DNA from: Clostridiales bacterium
GTDB taxonomy: Bacteria; Bacillota; Clostridia; Oscillospirales; Oscillospiraceae
Assembly: GCA_022772525.1 (NCBI GenBank)
Contig: JALFAD010000096.1
Location: 1 to 64,000, forward strand
Length of the DNA: 64,000 nucleotides
Reading direction: 5' to 3'
Shown: piece by piece, positions 17,310 through 26,241 of the stretch
How positions within the stretch are numbered: the stretch's first letter is position 1
How the letters are laid out: each line of letters starts with the position of its first letter
Made by a program: the position numbers and the translations under genes
Notes under the pieces: model-generated
Databases searched by the model: none
Told to the model about the DNA's origin: nothing
Seen by the model: only the letters and a program-made list of their open reading frames with translations

Positions 17310-18937
17310 CGCGATACCTCCTGTTCCACTGCTAAACCGGAAAGGAGCATCATCTCCTGAATTTCGTCTTCGTGAACAAAGTGGATCTCAATACGATTCT
17401 TGGAGTACACACAGATTCTGTCAATCAGCTCAACCAGAATTGTGCGATCAAGTTTCTGTACGGAGGCATACTTTCTAAAACTGTCCAGCCAAGGCTTCAG
17501 ATGCACTTCATTTGCCAGCATTCGCTTTCTTTTAGCAATCAAATCTTGTCGCATCCTTTGAGCCGCCTCCATCTTCTGAGTGAATCTGTTGTTGATTATC
17601 GTGTATTCCTCCTTCGCAATCACATTGTCCAGCAAATCCATGTATGCCTGTACTTTCAAATTCTTATACCTGGCAATCTGTGCTTCGGAGTCCTTTATCT
17701 GATTATCCACCACCTTAACACCAGTCTGATTTTCTGGAATTCTGTCTATCTGACTGAGAATTGACTCTGCCTCAAGAAGCAGTGCAATTTGTGTCCGAAT
17801 AGCAGCCAATACACACGCTTCCAGCTTTTCAAGATTGATGAGGTGAGAACTACATCCATACCGATTCTTATATGTGGTGCAGCGCAGATACACATAGACT
17901 TTATCACCGCGTTTTTCTCTGCGCCGGATCATATTCTGACCGCAATCCCCGCAACGAACGAGGCCTGAAAACATATACACCGCATCCTGGGTTGGCGACG
18001 TTCTTGTATCGATTGCCATCAGTCTTTGTACCTTTTCAAAAGACTCCCGGCTGATAATTGCTTCATGGGTACCAGGCACCCGAATCCATTCATCCTTTGG
18101 AATACTCCTGAACTGATTGACTTTGTAGCTGACTTTCTGATAATATCCTTGTACCATCGTACCGGTGTACATTTCATTGGTTAGAATCGTATTAACCGTA
18201 GGAACTGTCCATTTGGGATTTGCGCCACTGCGGAACCCGCTGAAATAGCGATATCCACAGCTGAGTTTGTATTCTGATGGAGGGAGCGTACCCATCTCAT
18301 TCAGCTTATCAACAATGTGCTGAGAATTATAGCCAGACAGTTTTCGGTCATATATAAAACGAACGATCTCCGCAGCGGGAGGATCTACAACAAGGCGATT
18401 ATGGTCTTTGGGGTCCTTTGCATACCCATAGCATGTGAAGCTCCCAATAAACTTGCCGCTCTTTCTCTTCACGTCTAACTGACTGCGTACCTTCATGGAC
18501 AAATCCCGGCAGTAGGCATCATTTATCAGGTTTTTGAATGGAATAATGATTCTGTCGGCATCACTGTTCTCTTTCGCACTGTCATACTGATCCAGGATGG
18601 AAATGAGCCTGACTCCGATCGATGGAAACAACCTCTCCAGGTATTTTCCGACTTCGATGTAGTTTCGACCAAACCGGGAGAGATCCTTTACGATGATACA
18701 GTTGATTTTACCAGCTTGAATATCTTTCATCATTTTCTGAAACCCGGGTCTCTCAAAATTCGTTCCGCTGTAGCCATCATCCACATACTCCGCCACATGA
18801 CGCAGGTCTGGATGCTTCGCCAAATAGTCCCGCACCAGATCGCGCTGGTTTTTGATGCTGTCGCTTTCCATTTTGTCCCCATCTTCCCGGGACAGGCGGA
18901 GATACTCCGCTACCTTATTGTGTTCTATTACCTTCAT
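17306..18937 (-). CDS. Large serine recombinase 1 of the tandem array (543 aa)
   Basis: Catalytic motifs are VAEYLRLSRED (nucleophile Ser) and IVKDLSRFGRNYIE. The recombinase domain, zinc ribbon (CGDC ... LRCTTYKNRYGC) and coiled-coil follow in the normal order. I start it at 18937, where GGGAGGT is 9 nt upstream; a GTG at 18979 would add 14 residues but lies on the transcript just below the -10 box. It is the first gene of the four-recombinase operon and is preceded by a good promoter at 18970-18998. Confidence 0.88.
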   Translation of the reverse strand: MKVIEHNKVAEYLRLSREDGDKMESDSIKNQRDLVRDYLAKHPDLRHVAEYVDDGYSGTNFERPGFQKMMKDIQAGKINCIIVKDLSRFGRNYIEVGKYLERLFPSIGVRLISILDQYDSAKENSDADRIIIPFKNLINDAYCRDLSMKVRSQLDVKRKSGKFIGSFTCYGYAKDPKDHNRLVVDPPAAEIVRFIYDRKLSGYNSQHIVDKLNEMGTLPPSEYKLSCGYRYFSGFRSGANPKWTVPTVNTILTNEMYTGTMVQGYYQKVSYKVNQFRSIPKDEWIRVPGTHEAIISRESFEKVQRLMAIDTRTSPTQDAVYMFSGLVRCGDCGQNMIRRREKRGDKVYVYLRCTTYKNRYGCSSHLINLEKLEACVLAAIRTQIALLLEAESILSQIDRIPENQTGVKVVDNQIKDSEAQIARYKNLKVQAYMDLLDNVIAKEEYTIINNRFTQKMEAAQRMRQDLIAKRKRMLANEVHLKPWLDSFRKYASVQKLDRTILVELIDRICVYSKNRIEIHFVHEDEIQEMMLLSGLAVEQEVSR

Positions 18938-18969
18938 ATCGCTGTAGACCTCCCGGTTGACCTGCCTGT

Positions 18970-18998
18970 ATTGTATCACAATTCCGCTTTCGCTTCAA
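18970..18998 (-). promoter_or_regulatory. Promoter of the recombinase operon
   Basis: On the minus strand TTGAAG (18998-18993), a 17-bp spacer and TACAAT (18975-18970) lie 33 bp upstream of the recombinase 1 start. Confidence 0.65.
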
Positions 18999-19029
18999 CA
19001 CTTTAATGCGCTAAATTATTATCTGCATA

Positions 19030-19269
19030 TCAGATTTTTATTGTATCGCGGATACATGCCTCCAGAGATTTTCTCCCTGAGAAGCTAACCTTCACCACGA
19101 TACCGTTGTACCGAAAGCAATAGGGATTTCCAATCTGCTGAACGAAATCCATGATCCGTTCTTCTGTCGGCAGGTCATCCCGAATTATTACCCCATCAAT
19201 ATCGACCAGTGTTTCCGGGTCAACTGTCCGAACGTCCACGTTTCTCAAACGGTCCAGTTCCTCTTCCAT
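19030..19269 (-). CDS. DUF6870-like small protein (79 aa or slightly longer)
   Basis: The sequence VDVRTVDPETLVDIDGV, then IMDFVQQIGNPYCFRYN and VVKVSFSG, matches small proteins (DUF6870-like) commonly found next to serine recombinases in Firmicute elements; their function is unknown. The annotated ATG at 19269 has no good ribosome binding site. Eight codons upstream, in frame, an ATA codon (19293) sits 7 nt after a consensus AAAGGAGG, so the true start may be a non-standard or mutated start codon. It is transcribed separately from, and upstream of, the recombinase promoter. Confidence 0.75.
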   Translation of the reverse strand: MEEELDRLRNVDVRTVDPETLVDIDGVIIRDDLPTEERIMDFVQQIGNPYCFRYNGIVVKVSFSGRKSLEACIRDTIKI

Positions 19270-19469
19270 TTCTTTCAGTTGGTGTTCGTTTATTTTAGTA
19301 CCTCCTTTCTTTCCGGCTTCGTTTGATATCGAAGCGCATACAGATAATTGTTATGCAATGCACTTTCCTGATTCGCTCTATTTCACGGGTATTATTGTAT
19401 TGTTTGTAGTATTGTTATCTTGGAAAAATTCACATTGTTGTATTGATTTTTCACGAGAGGTGATGTACA

Positions 19470-20639
19470 ATGCTAGTAGCGGATTACTTCGTGAATCCCG
19501 AACAAATAGAAAGTGAGAGAACTGTTATGGTAGTTTTAGATGTTAGTCTGGATAACTTCTACGCATTTAAAAACTTCCATATGAAGCTGACATACCCGAA
19601 AAAAATAGTCGGCTCCAGCATCAAGGAAGAACATCTGGAAGGCCGTCCCAACTTCCGCTATAAAAAAGTGAATATCATCATGGGCAGCAACGCATCTGGC
19701 AAAACCACATTTGGTCATATGCTTATGACCATCTTCAATTTCATTGATAAGAAGAATTATGATCTTCTTACCGACAAAATCAACGACTGCACGAAGGAAG
19801 CCTCCTTTTCCATCGATATGGCGCTGAACAGCAATTATCTTTACCGTGTTCAATGCAGAATCTCGCCGTGCGAATCAGGCGACTACTCTTCCGCGAACCT
19901 CCAACTGGAGATTCGCAAGCAAAAGATTACGCAATCAGATAACTATGAGTCCTGCGCAAAAAAGTTGGAGAATGCACCGTATTCTCCCGCCGATAGCTAC
20001 ATAGAAGAATTGGATAGAATCGAAAAACTGAATTGGATGTTTGAATATCCAGAAGATACCAAGCGTACGCTTCATCTCCCGGATAAGGATGAAACGTTTA
20101 GAGCAATTCTGGAGAACATCCTGAAAGCCCTTGATCCATCCATTGTCTGCGTGTCTATTTCCAAGGAAGTAAAACGGGCATATGTAATCCGCCTGAGAGA
20201 TCGTGATGTTGTGCTTCAAGACGGTGAGCGCTTTACCACGTCCGTTCTCTCCAGTGGAACAAAAGCGGGTGTTGAAGTAGCTCGTATCATTTCCTCTTTG
20301 ATGCAAGGACATGTTCGCTTCTGCTATTGTGATGAAAAGTTTTCCTATATTCACAGCGACCTTGAGAAGGCAACGCTCTCTCTTATGATTGATCTGCTGC
20401 GTCCGAATGGGCAGCTGTTCTTCACATCTCACAATGCTGATATTCTGGATATGAGCCTGCCGAAGCATTCGTTTACTTTCCTCCGCAAAGACCTTTCCAA
20501 CAGCGATTGTCCCATCGAAAGCATTGATGCCTCCTCCCTGCTCAAGCGAAATACCGATTCACTAAAGAACGCCGTAGAAAACGATCTGTTCTCGTGTGCC
20601 CCTGCTGTGGATCTGATTTATGCAATCGCAGAACTGTAG
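19470..20639 (+). CDS. AAA ATPase of a third ATPase/TOPRIM pair (389 aa)
   Basis: An ABC/SMC-like ATPase with Walker A IMGSNASGKTTF (about residue 75), signature-like TSVLSSGTKAGVE, Walker B RFCYCDEKFSYIHSD and H-loop LFFTSHNADILD. The start at 19470 has GAGAGGTG 6 nt upstream; a second ATG at 19527 fits typical N-termini better (MVVLDVSLDNFYAFKNF), so the first 19 residues are uncertain. The next gene, 17 bp on, encodes a TOPRIM-like protein. Unlike the other two pairs it is on the plus strand, between the recombinases and the transfer region. Likely a defence module. Confidence 0.75.
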   Translation: MLVADYFVNPEQIESERTVMVVLDVSLDNFYAFKNFHMKLTYPKKIVGSSIKEEHLEGRPNFRYKKVNIIMGSNASGKTTFGHMLMTIFNFIDKKNYDLLTDKINDCTKEASFSIDMALNSNYLYRVQCRISPCESGDYSSANLQLEIRKQKITQSDNYESCAKKLENAPYSPADSYIEELDRIEKLNWMFEYPEDTKRTLHLPDKDETFRAILENILKALDPSIVCVSISKEVKRAYVIRLRDRDVVLQDGERFTTSVLSSGTKAGVEVARIISSLMQGHVRFCYCDEKFSYIHSDLEKATLSLMIDLLRPNGQLFFTSHNADILDMSLPKHSFTFLRKDLSNSDCPIESIDASSLLKRNTDSLKNAVENDLFSCAPAVDLIYAIAEL

Positions 20640-20656
20640 AAGCTGAGGTGGCAGCA

Positions 20657-21169
20657 GTGAAAAACAGTATCGTTCAATACTTTGTCGAAGGCGAAGACGA
20701 CAAGAAAATGATTGACACGTTAAAGACGCAAATGGGACTCATCAAGCCCGGAAAAGTACAGGTGCTAAATATGGTGACAGAGGAAATAACCGATCTTCGT
20801 CTTCGTGCGCTCTCACCAGGAACAACTGTTGTCCTCGTCTTTGACGTAGATGCTGGGAATGTCGATATTCTGAATCGGAACATCAGGAAACTTACGAAAT
20901 GCAGTTCTATTTCTGATGTTATCACCATCCCGCAGGTTCCAAATCTGGAAGGTGAGCTTTTGCGAAGCTGTGACATCAAGAAAATCGAAGAACTTCTAAA
21001 CAGCAAATCCAGAAGTGATTTCAAATCAGATATCCTGCGTGTAACGAACCTGGCAGCAAAGCTGCGGGAACACAAGTTCAACATAGACCATTTCTGGACC
21101 GCAGCTCCCAGTCAACCGTTTCAGGCTATTGAAAACCAGTCCTCAAAAATCAAGCTGAAGCATTCATAA
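20657..21169 (+). CDS. TOPRIM-like effector of the third pair (170 aa)
   Basis: The sequence shows the TOPRIM order: IVQYFVEGEDDKKMI with Glu11, VVLVFDVDAGN with Asp63 and Asp65, and QVPNLEGELLRSC with Glu98. These are the metal-binding positions of TOPRIM nucleases and are spaced much as in the RloB-like protein of this window. I start at the GTG 20657, with GAGGTGG 5 nt upstream; a longer frame begins in the ATPase gene but has no better site. It ends before a strong terminator. Probably the nuclease/effector of an ATPase-TOPRIM defence pair. Confidence 0.7.
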   Translation: MKNSIVQYFVEGEDDKKMIDTLKTQMGLIKPGKVQVLNMVTEEITDLRLRALSPGTTVVLVFDVDAGNVDILNRNIRKLTKCSSISDVITIPQVPNLEGELLRSCDIKKIEELLNSKSRSDFKSDILRVTNLAAKLREHKFNIDHFWTAAPSQPFQAIENQSSKIKLKHS

Positions 21170-21193
21170 ACCACATCGCACAATCCCATCGCC

Positions 21194-21216
21194 GGGGCAG
21201 CCATATCGGCTGCCCC
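21194..21216. terminator. Bidirectional terminator between converging operons
   Basis: GGGGCAGCC (21194-21202) and GGCTGCCCC (21208-21216) form a perfect 9-bp stem with a 5-nt loop, followed by AGTTTTG on the plus strand. It lies between the converging TOPRIM-like gene and the transglycosylase gene. Confidence 0.8.
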
Positions 21217-21230
21217 AGTTTTGTGCGCAG

Positions 21231-23465
21231 CTACTGTGCAGGCATCCCATAACCCAGAATTACACTGCTGCCCAGAGAATACTGCTTCTGCCGGCATACG
21301 TCTCTGGAGTTGCCTTCCACGGTATATACCATTCCATTTTCCACCCGCTCAACAATACCCACATGGTCAGGAACCCCATTCTGCGGCGACCAGTCAAAGA
21401 ATATGAGCATACCCGGAGCTGGCTCTGTGGTTCGATCCAGCCAGAGTCCTCGCTGCTGAAACCACTGCATACCCATGACGCAACCGGAGAACTTCGGATA
21501 TGCACCGCTGTCCAGGTATCCGCACTGGTCGGCGCACCAGCTTACAAAGCAGGCGCACCATTCCACATGGTTGGTAAATCCATACCAGCTCCAGTATGGC
21601 TCCCCGCCAACATTGCCCACCTGCGACAGAGCAACATCGACAATCGCGTCCCCGCCTTCCGGTGTATAGAACACTTTCCCTATGGGATAGTAACGCAAAA
21701 CGTGAGGCACATACTGCTTGTCCCCATAGCTGTCCCAACCCATTTGCTCCGCCATTTTCATCGAAAACTCAACAGCATTGGCACGGGTATATTCCCCGTA
21801 CTTCTGTTGCGCCCAGGTGATATATCCACTTCCAAAGTTGTACCCCTGCAGCGCAAGCTGAATGTGATCCAGATCAATGGGGCTTTCAACTTCCGCAATC
21901 CGGAGGCAGTCTGCCAGATTCTGAATCCCAACAGCAATGGAGTATTCCGGGTCAGTAATTCCTCCAGGGATTCGAGGATACTGCGTGTTGTAATGACATT
22001 CCGATGCCTGCATGGGATCGTTTCCTCTGCCGCCGGATTCCTGCATCATGACTGCCTGGATGAGCAGAACATAGTCCGGGATACCATATTGCTTCGCATA
22101 TTCCCGAATGACAGGCTCATAGGCTTCCACCTCTGCACTGAGAGGCAGCGTTTCCGCAGCGTCATCGTCCTGGCTTCCGAACAGCGCAGCGCCACAGCCA
22201 ATCAGAACAATCACTACAATCACCAAAACTGCTGCCGTACCACCTGCCGCAATCGCTGTGTAGAGCGCCTTCGCCGCCTCCGCTGCAGACCGGGCCAGCT
22301 TTGCCGCTGCTTCTCTGGCTTTCTTTGCCGCAATGACTGCCATATGTCCTGCCGCCGCTGCTGCACGATTGCTTTTCTGTACTGCTTTGATCGTTGCCTT
22401 TCTTGCTTCCTGAAAGGTGTGTTCTGCGGTGGCATCTATGACTTTCCCATTTGAAGTTTTGGGTACCTTTATAGACATTGGTTCACGCTTTGCGCGGATT
22501 GGTGAATCAGGCCTTGTCTTGAGGGATGCTGGCTTTCTCGCACACGATAACGCTCCGTTTTCAGCAGAAAGCGTATGGTCGACTACTTCGTTTGAATTAT
22601 TCGGGGATACCGCGCTTTTCCGGGTAAATGCATCCGGGTTCCGTTCAGACGAACCCACCGACTTCTCTACTTGCTGAGAATAATGCGCCCGTTCAAACCG
22701 AAGCTCTTCACGGTTCCGCTCCTTTGCCTGCCCGGTAATGCTTTGCACCGCTGCTTTCCGCGCAGCATTTTGCCGCGCAGAAGAAAAATCGTACCCCGCC
22801 TGCGGTTTTTCCATTTCCCGTTCTTTTGTCCGCATTGGTTTGGCATCAACCCGCAGGTACGCATTCTGCGGCACTGTCTGAAACGCAAGTGCTGTATCCG
22901 AACAGGGCAAAGGGCGATCGGCTCCGGATAGCTTTGTCTGTTTCTGCTTTATGATGTTCTGAATCCCAGCCTTCCGCGCAGCAACCTGTTGAGCAGACGA
23001 TGCAGTAGACTCGACTGTAGCGCATTCCGGATGCTCCCGAAACACCTGTCGTGAAGCATGAGCCTGGTTTGCAGCTTCCGCCACCTGATGGCGAATACCT
23101 GGGTTGCCGGAGTAACTTTCAGGGCGTCGGGAATTTGCAGGTGTCTGATAAGGACTGGGTACAGCTTCCTCCTCTGCAGGTACTGAAAACGCCGAAAACG
23201 AATCATATCCACAGGTTTCTTCTTCATGACCCCTGTCACAAATCGAATGTATTTCGCGCCCTGCAAGCACCCCCACGTCCCGTACGGTATCCTCTGCCGT
23301 ATGGGTAATTTGTTCTTCCGCATAGTTGCTGGGAGAGTCAGACTGTTCTGCCTGACGATGCAGTGCCTGCTTCTGCCGAGTCCTGACAAAGCTGCGCTGC
23401 ATTTGCTGCTGGGCAGTATTCAGAACAGGCTTTCCCTGATGCTGCCTTGTCTTGATTTCCAGCAA
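21231..23465 (-). CDS. VirB1-like lytic transglycosylase / CHAP peptidase (744 aa)
   Basis: This is the cell-wall hydrolase of the transfer apparatus. The first 400 residues are low-complexity and charged (cytoplasmic or linker), with repeated AARKA motifs. A transmembrane segment (VLVIVVIVLIGCGAALF) lies near 415-435. A lysozyme-like transglycosylase domain (PDYVLLIQAVMMQESGG with catalytic Glu, then LALQGYNFG) is at about 460-590, and a C-terminal CHAP/NlpC-like domain (WCACFVSWCAD with the Cys, DHVGIVE with the His) covers about 610-740. This bifunctional layout is typical of Gram-positive conjugation systems (CwlT-type). It is the last gene of the T4SS operon. Confidence 0.88.
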   Translation of the reverse strand: MLEIKTRQHQGKPVLNTAQQQMQRSFVRTRQKQALHRQAEQSDSPSNYAEEQITHTAEDTVRDVGVLAGREIHSICDRGHEEETCGYDSFSAFSVPAEEEAVPSPYQTPANSRRPESYSGNPGIRHQVAEAANQAHASRQVFREHPECATVESTASSAQQVAARKAGIQNIIKQKQTKLSGADRPLPCSDTALAFQTVPQNAYLRVDAKPMRTKEREMEKPQAGYDFSSARQNAARKAAVQSITGQAKERNREELRFERAHYSQQVEKSVGSSERNPDAFTRKSAVSPNNSNEVVDHTLSAENGALSCARKPASLKTRPDSPIRAKREPMSIKVPKTSNGKVIDATAEHTFQEARKATIKAVQKSNRAAAAAGHMAVIAAKKAREAAAKLARSAAEAAKALYTAIAAGGTAAVLVIVVIVLIGCGAALFGSQDDDAAETLPLSAEVEAYEPVIREYAKQYGIPDYVLLIQAVMMQESGGRGNDPMQASECHYNTQYPRIPGGITDPEYSIAVGIQNLADCLRIAEVESPIDLDHIQLALQGYNFGSGYITWAQQKYGEYTRANAVEFSMKMAEQMGWDSYGDKQYVPHVLRYYPIGKVFYTPEGGDAIVDVALSQVGNVGGEPYWSWYGFTNHVEWCACFVSWCADQCGYLDSGAYPKFSGCVMGMQWFQQRGLWLDRTTEPAPGMLIFFDWSPQNGVPDHVGIVERVENGMVYTVEGNSRDVCRQKQYSLGSSVILGYGMPAQ

Positions 23466-23480
23466 TGAACCAACCTCCTA

Positions 23481-25817
23481 TCAGGACTGTTCTGCAAACC
23501 GTCCCTCACCGGGCTTGGTGGTCATGAGCTGATAGAGTTTTGTATCCTTGGGAAAGCGATTGACAAAGGGGACCAATGCGCTGCCATACCGGATAAGGCC
23601 GGAGCCTGCCTCCACATTGGTGATGTAGTTCATCTGCTCGTTGGAGATATTCAGCAGCTTTCCCAGCTTTTCCCGGTCAGACGCCGCCTGGTTGAGCATG
23701 ACGATAAACTCGGAGTTGGACAGCATGGTGCTGGCCTGTACAGAATCCAGCAGGTATTCCACGTTCTGGGTAATAGCAGTGGGAAAGGCATTGCGCTTCC
23801 GGAACTGCCGCCATGCGGAATTGAAGAAAGCAGCAGAGAACTCGTTCTCAAATACGACGTGGAACTCGTCAATAAACACATGGGTGCGCTTGCCTCTTTT
23901 CCAGTTCAGCGTCACCCGATTGAGCATGGTATCGGTAATGACCAGCAGACCGGTAGGCTTCAGCTGTGCACCCAAACCATGAATATCAAACACCACCACC
24001 CGCTTATCCAGGTTCACATTGCTCTGCTTACCGAAGATATCCAGAGAACCGGTGGTATACAGTTCCAGAGACAGGGCAATCTGCTTGGCTTCCGGCTCTG
24101 GCTGCTCCAACAGAGTATCCCGCAGCGTACAGAGGGTGGGAACGGTGCCGGTGTAGGCGGCGTTGCGGTAGACAATCGTGATACAGCGGTCGATAATCGA
24201 CTTGTGCTGGGGACCCACACCTTTCTTGTCAATCTGCTCGATGAGGGACATGATGAACTCAGATTTTACGACAATGGGGTTGTTTTCGCCGTAACCATCT
24301 ACCATGTACATGGCATTCAGCCGGTCCCGCCCACCTGCGGAAACATGAATCACAGAGCCAATGTCGCCCATTGCCTCCACCAGAGGGGCGTACTCGCCTT
24401 CCGGATCACACACAAGAATATCATCCTCGGTGTTCAGCATCAGGAAGGTCATAAGCTCCTTTGCGCAGAACGACTTTCCGGAACCGGGAACACCCAACAG
24501 GAAAGCGGACTGGTTCAGCAGATTTTCCTTGTTGCACATAATCAGGTTGTGGGAGATCGCGTTCTCGCCAAAGTAAATACCGCCCTTGTCCATGATCTCC
24601 TGCACCTTAAAGGGCATGAACACGGCAACGCTCTCAGTGGTCAGGGTTCGGAAGGCATTGATCTTGCGTGTGCCGATGGGCAGAACCGTGTTCAGGCCGT
24701 CCATCTGCTGATACTTAAGAACTGCCATCTGGCACATCCTTTTCCGGGCTGCGGAAAGAACGGCTTCCGTATCCGTGTCCAATTGCTCCTTGGTATCGGC
24801 AGTAATGACCATAGTCAGAATGCCAAAGATCATGCGCTGATCTCGGGTGGTCAGGTCCTCCAAAAATTCCTTACTCTCCTTGCGCTGCAGCTCCATATCA
24901 TAGGGAACGGTAGCAGAGAAGTTGTTGTTCTGGTTCTGTTTGCGCTGCCAGTTGGTTATGTTTGTTTCCACACCCAGCAAGCGATTCTCAACCTCCCGCA
25001 CAGCTTCTTCCGTGGGGATGGGAACCATATCGATGGACAGCATCATATCCCGGTTCAGATCGGTCAGTTCCGATACAAAGTCATCCCGGATATAGCTGGC
25101 GTAGTCCTTCAGATACAAGACCCGCGCGAAACGGTCTCCAATCTGCAAATAGTCACTGTGGCGTTCGATAGCATCCGGGCAGATATAGTCGCGGAAGCTG
25201 TGGCCTTTCCGGGCAGAATCCCGCAAGGAGAAGCGGAATTCATTCTCCTCGCCCCGGCGATAGAAGCGGTGCAGCGTTTGCAGCCGTTCGATTGCGTTCA
25301 TGGGGGCGCAGGAAGAACCCAGCGCAGCGAAATGGGAAGAAAGCTCCGCTTCCATACGGGTAAAAAAGCTTCGGGCGGCATCCACATCTCGTTTACGAAT
25401 CGACACGGTAATGAATTTCTCCTGCACAATTCCATTGCCATTGGTTGCCTTGTCCAACAGCATCTGATTGTATTCCTCCCGAAACGTATCCAGCCCATCC
25501 CACTGCATTTCCATGAGGATAGACTTCTCGAAATTGATCTGACTCATTTTGTGATTGAAAACCGTGATTTTGGTGGTGGCGCTGCAGTCCAGGCTGTTGA
25601 TTAACGCGCAGTAGGCTCGAATCATTTTCAGCTTGTCCGGCTCAGAAGCCACCTGATAGTTGATATCAGAAAAGCGGAAGGTTTTTGCAAACCTCCCGCC
25701 GGCAAGGAAGATGCCGTCCTCCCATATCTGCTGGATGGGAATCACATCCTGGACTTTCCTGGGAATCACATACTTCTCCCGATCCTGACGAATCAGGCTG
25801 CGAATGGATTTCATCAC
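23481..25817 (-). CDS. virB4: VirB4-family T4SS ATPase (778 aa)
   Basis: The conjugation motor ATPase. Residues 1-300 form the VirB4 N-terminal domain. Walker A FLLGVPGSGKSF is near 445 and Walker B KRTHVFIDEFHVVF near 650, followed by AITQNVEYLLDS, typical of VirB4/TraE. The length fits the family. The ATG overlaps the stop of the upstream PrgI gene by 4 bp, indicating coupled translation. It energises assembly of the transfer channel at the membrane. Confidence 0.93.
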   Translation of the reverse strand: MMKSIRSLIRQDREKYVIPRKVQDVIPIQQIWEDGIFLAGGRFAKTFRFSDINYQVASEPDKLKMIRAYCALINSLDCSATTKITVFNHKMSQINFEKSILMEMQWDGLDTFREEYNQMLLDKATNGNGIVQEKFITVSIRKRDVDAARSFFTRMEAELSSHFAALGSSCAPMNAIERLQTLHRFYRRGEENEFRFSLRDSARKGHSFRDYICPDAIERHSDYLQIGDRFARVLYLKDYASYIRDDFVSELTDLNRDMMLSIDMVPIPTEEAVREVENRLLGVETNITNWQRKQNQNNNFSATVPYDMELQRKESKEFLEDLTTRDQRMIFGILTMVITADTKEQLDTDTEAVLSAARKRMCQMAVLKYQQMDGLNTVLPIGTRKINAFRTLTTESVAVFMPFKVQEIMDKGGIYFGENAISHNLIMCNKENLLNQSAFLLGVPGSGKSFCAKELMTFLMLNTEDDILVCDPEGEYAPLVEAMGDIGSVIHVSAGGRDRLNAMYMVDGYGENNPIVVKSEFIMSLIEQIDKKGVGPQHKSIIDRCITIVYRNAAYTGTVPTLCTLRDTLLEQPEPEAKQIALSLELYTTGSLDIFGKQSNVNLDKRVVVFDIHGLGAQLKPTGLLVITDTMLNRVTLNWKRGKRTHVFIDEFHVVFENEFSAAFFNSAWRQFRKRNAFPTAITQNVEYLLDSVQASTMLSNSEFIVMLNQAASDREKLGKLLNISNEQMNYITNVEAGSGLIRYGSALVPFVNRFPKDTKLYQLMTTKPGEGRFAEQS

Positions 25818-26173
25818 GCCTTGTATTCCTCCTTTTCTCGTTTGGAGATGGTATCCTCCAAAAGATTGTAATAGAGATTGTCCGGTTCACTGATGAGCCG
25901 TTTGGGTTCCAGAATCTCAGATCGGAACCAGGTCCATACCAGCTGCTCGGCAGTCATACCATGGTAGCTGACGAATCCCATCGCCGCAAAAGGCGCAGCA
26001 CCGAGGATGCACATCCAGCTGACGGTTTCTGCTCCCACATAGGGTTTCAGCAGAAAGTACAGCCCGATGGCAACCAAAACCGCAGCCAGGGAGAACCCAC
26101 ACTGCCGCATAGACAGTCCAAAAAACAGGGATTCACTGTAGGACTGAATTTCCTTATTGATTTTTACTTCCAA
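25814..26173 (-). CDS. prgI: PrgI-family T4SS membrane protein (119 aa)
   Basis: A small integral membrane protein of Gram-positive T4SS (VirB3-like). It starts with the family's VKINKEIQSYSESLFFGLS, has two membrane segments (about 28-45 and 50-72) and a conserved C-terminal LEPKRLISEPDNLYYNLL. It precedes and overlaps virB4, as is usual. An intergenic hairpin lies just upstream. Confidence 0.9.
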   Translation of the reverse strand: MEVKINKEIQSYSESLFFGLSMRQCGFSLAAVLVAIGLYFLLKPYVGAETVSWMCILGAAPFAAMGFVSYHGMTAEQLVWTWFRSEILEPKRLISEPDNLYYNLLEDTISKREKEEYKA

Positions 26174-26202
26174 TGGTTACCTCCTAAAAGTTTTGGACTT
26201 GT

Positions 26203-26239
26203 AAGTCGAAAACTTTCAAATTTCAAAAGTTTTCGACTT
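26203..26239 (-). promoter_or_regulatory. 14-bp inverted repeat between virB6-like gene and prgI
   Basis: AAGTCGAAAACTTT (26203-26216) and AAAGTTTTCGACTT (26226-26239) form a perfect stem with a 9-nt loop, filling the 68-bp gap. No U-run follows on the minus strand, so it looks like an mRNA processing/stability element or weak attenuator. Confidence 0.6.
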
Positions 26240-26241
26240 CA

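Noticed and set aside
23859..25604. A 581-codon frame antisense to virB4
   Set aside because: virB4 is complete on the other strand with all motifs; the antisense product has no domain.
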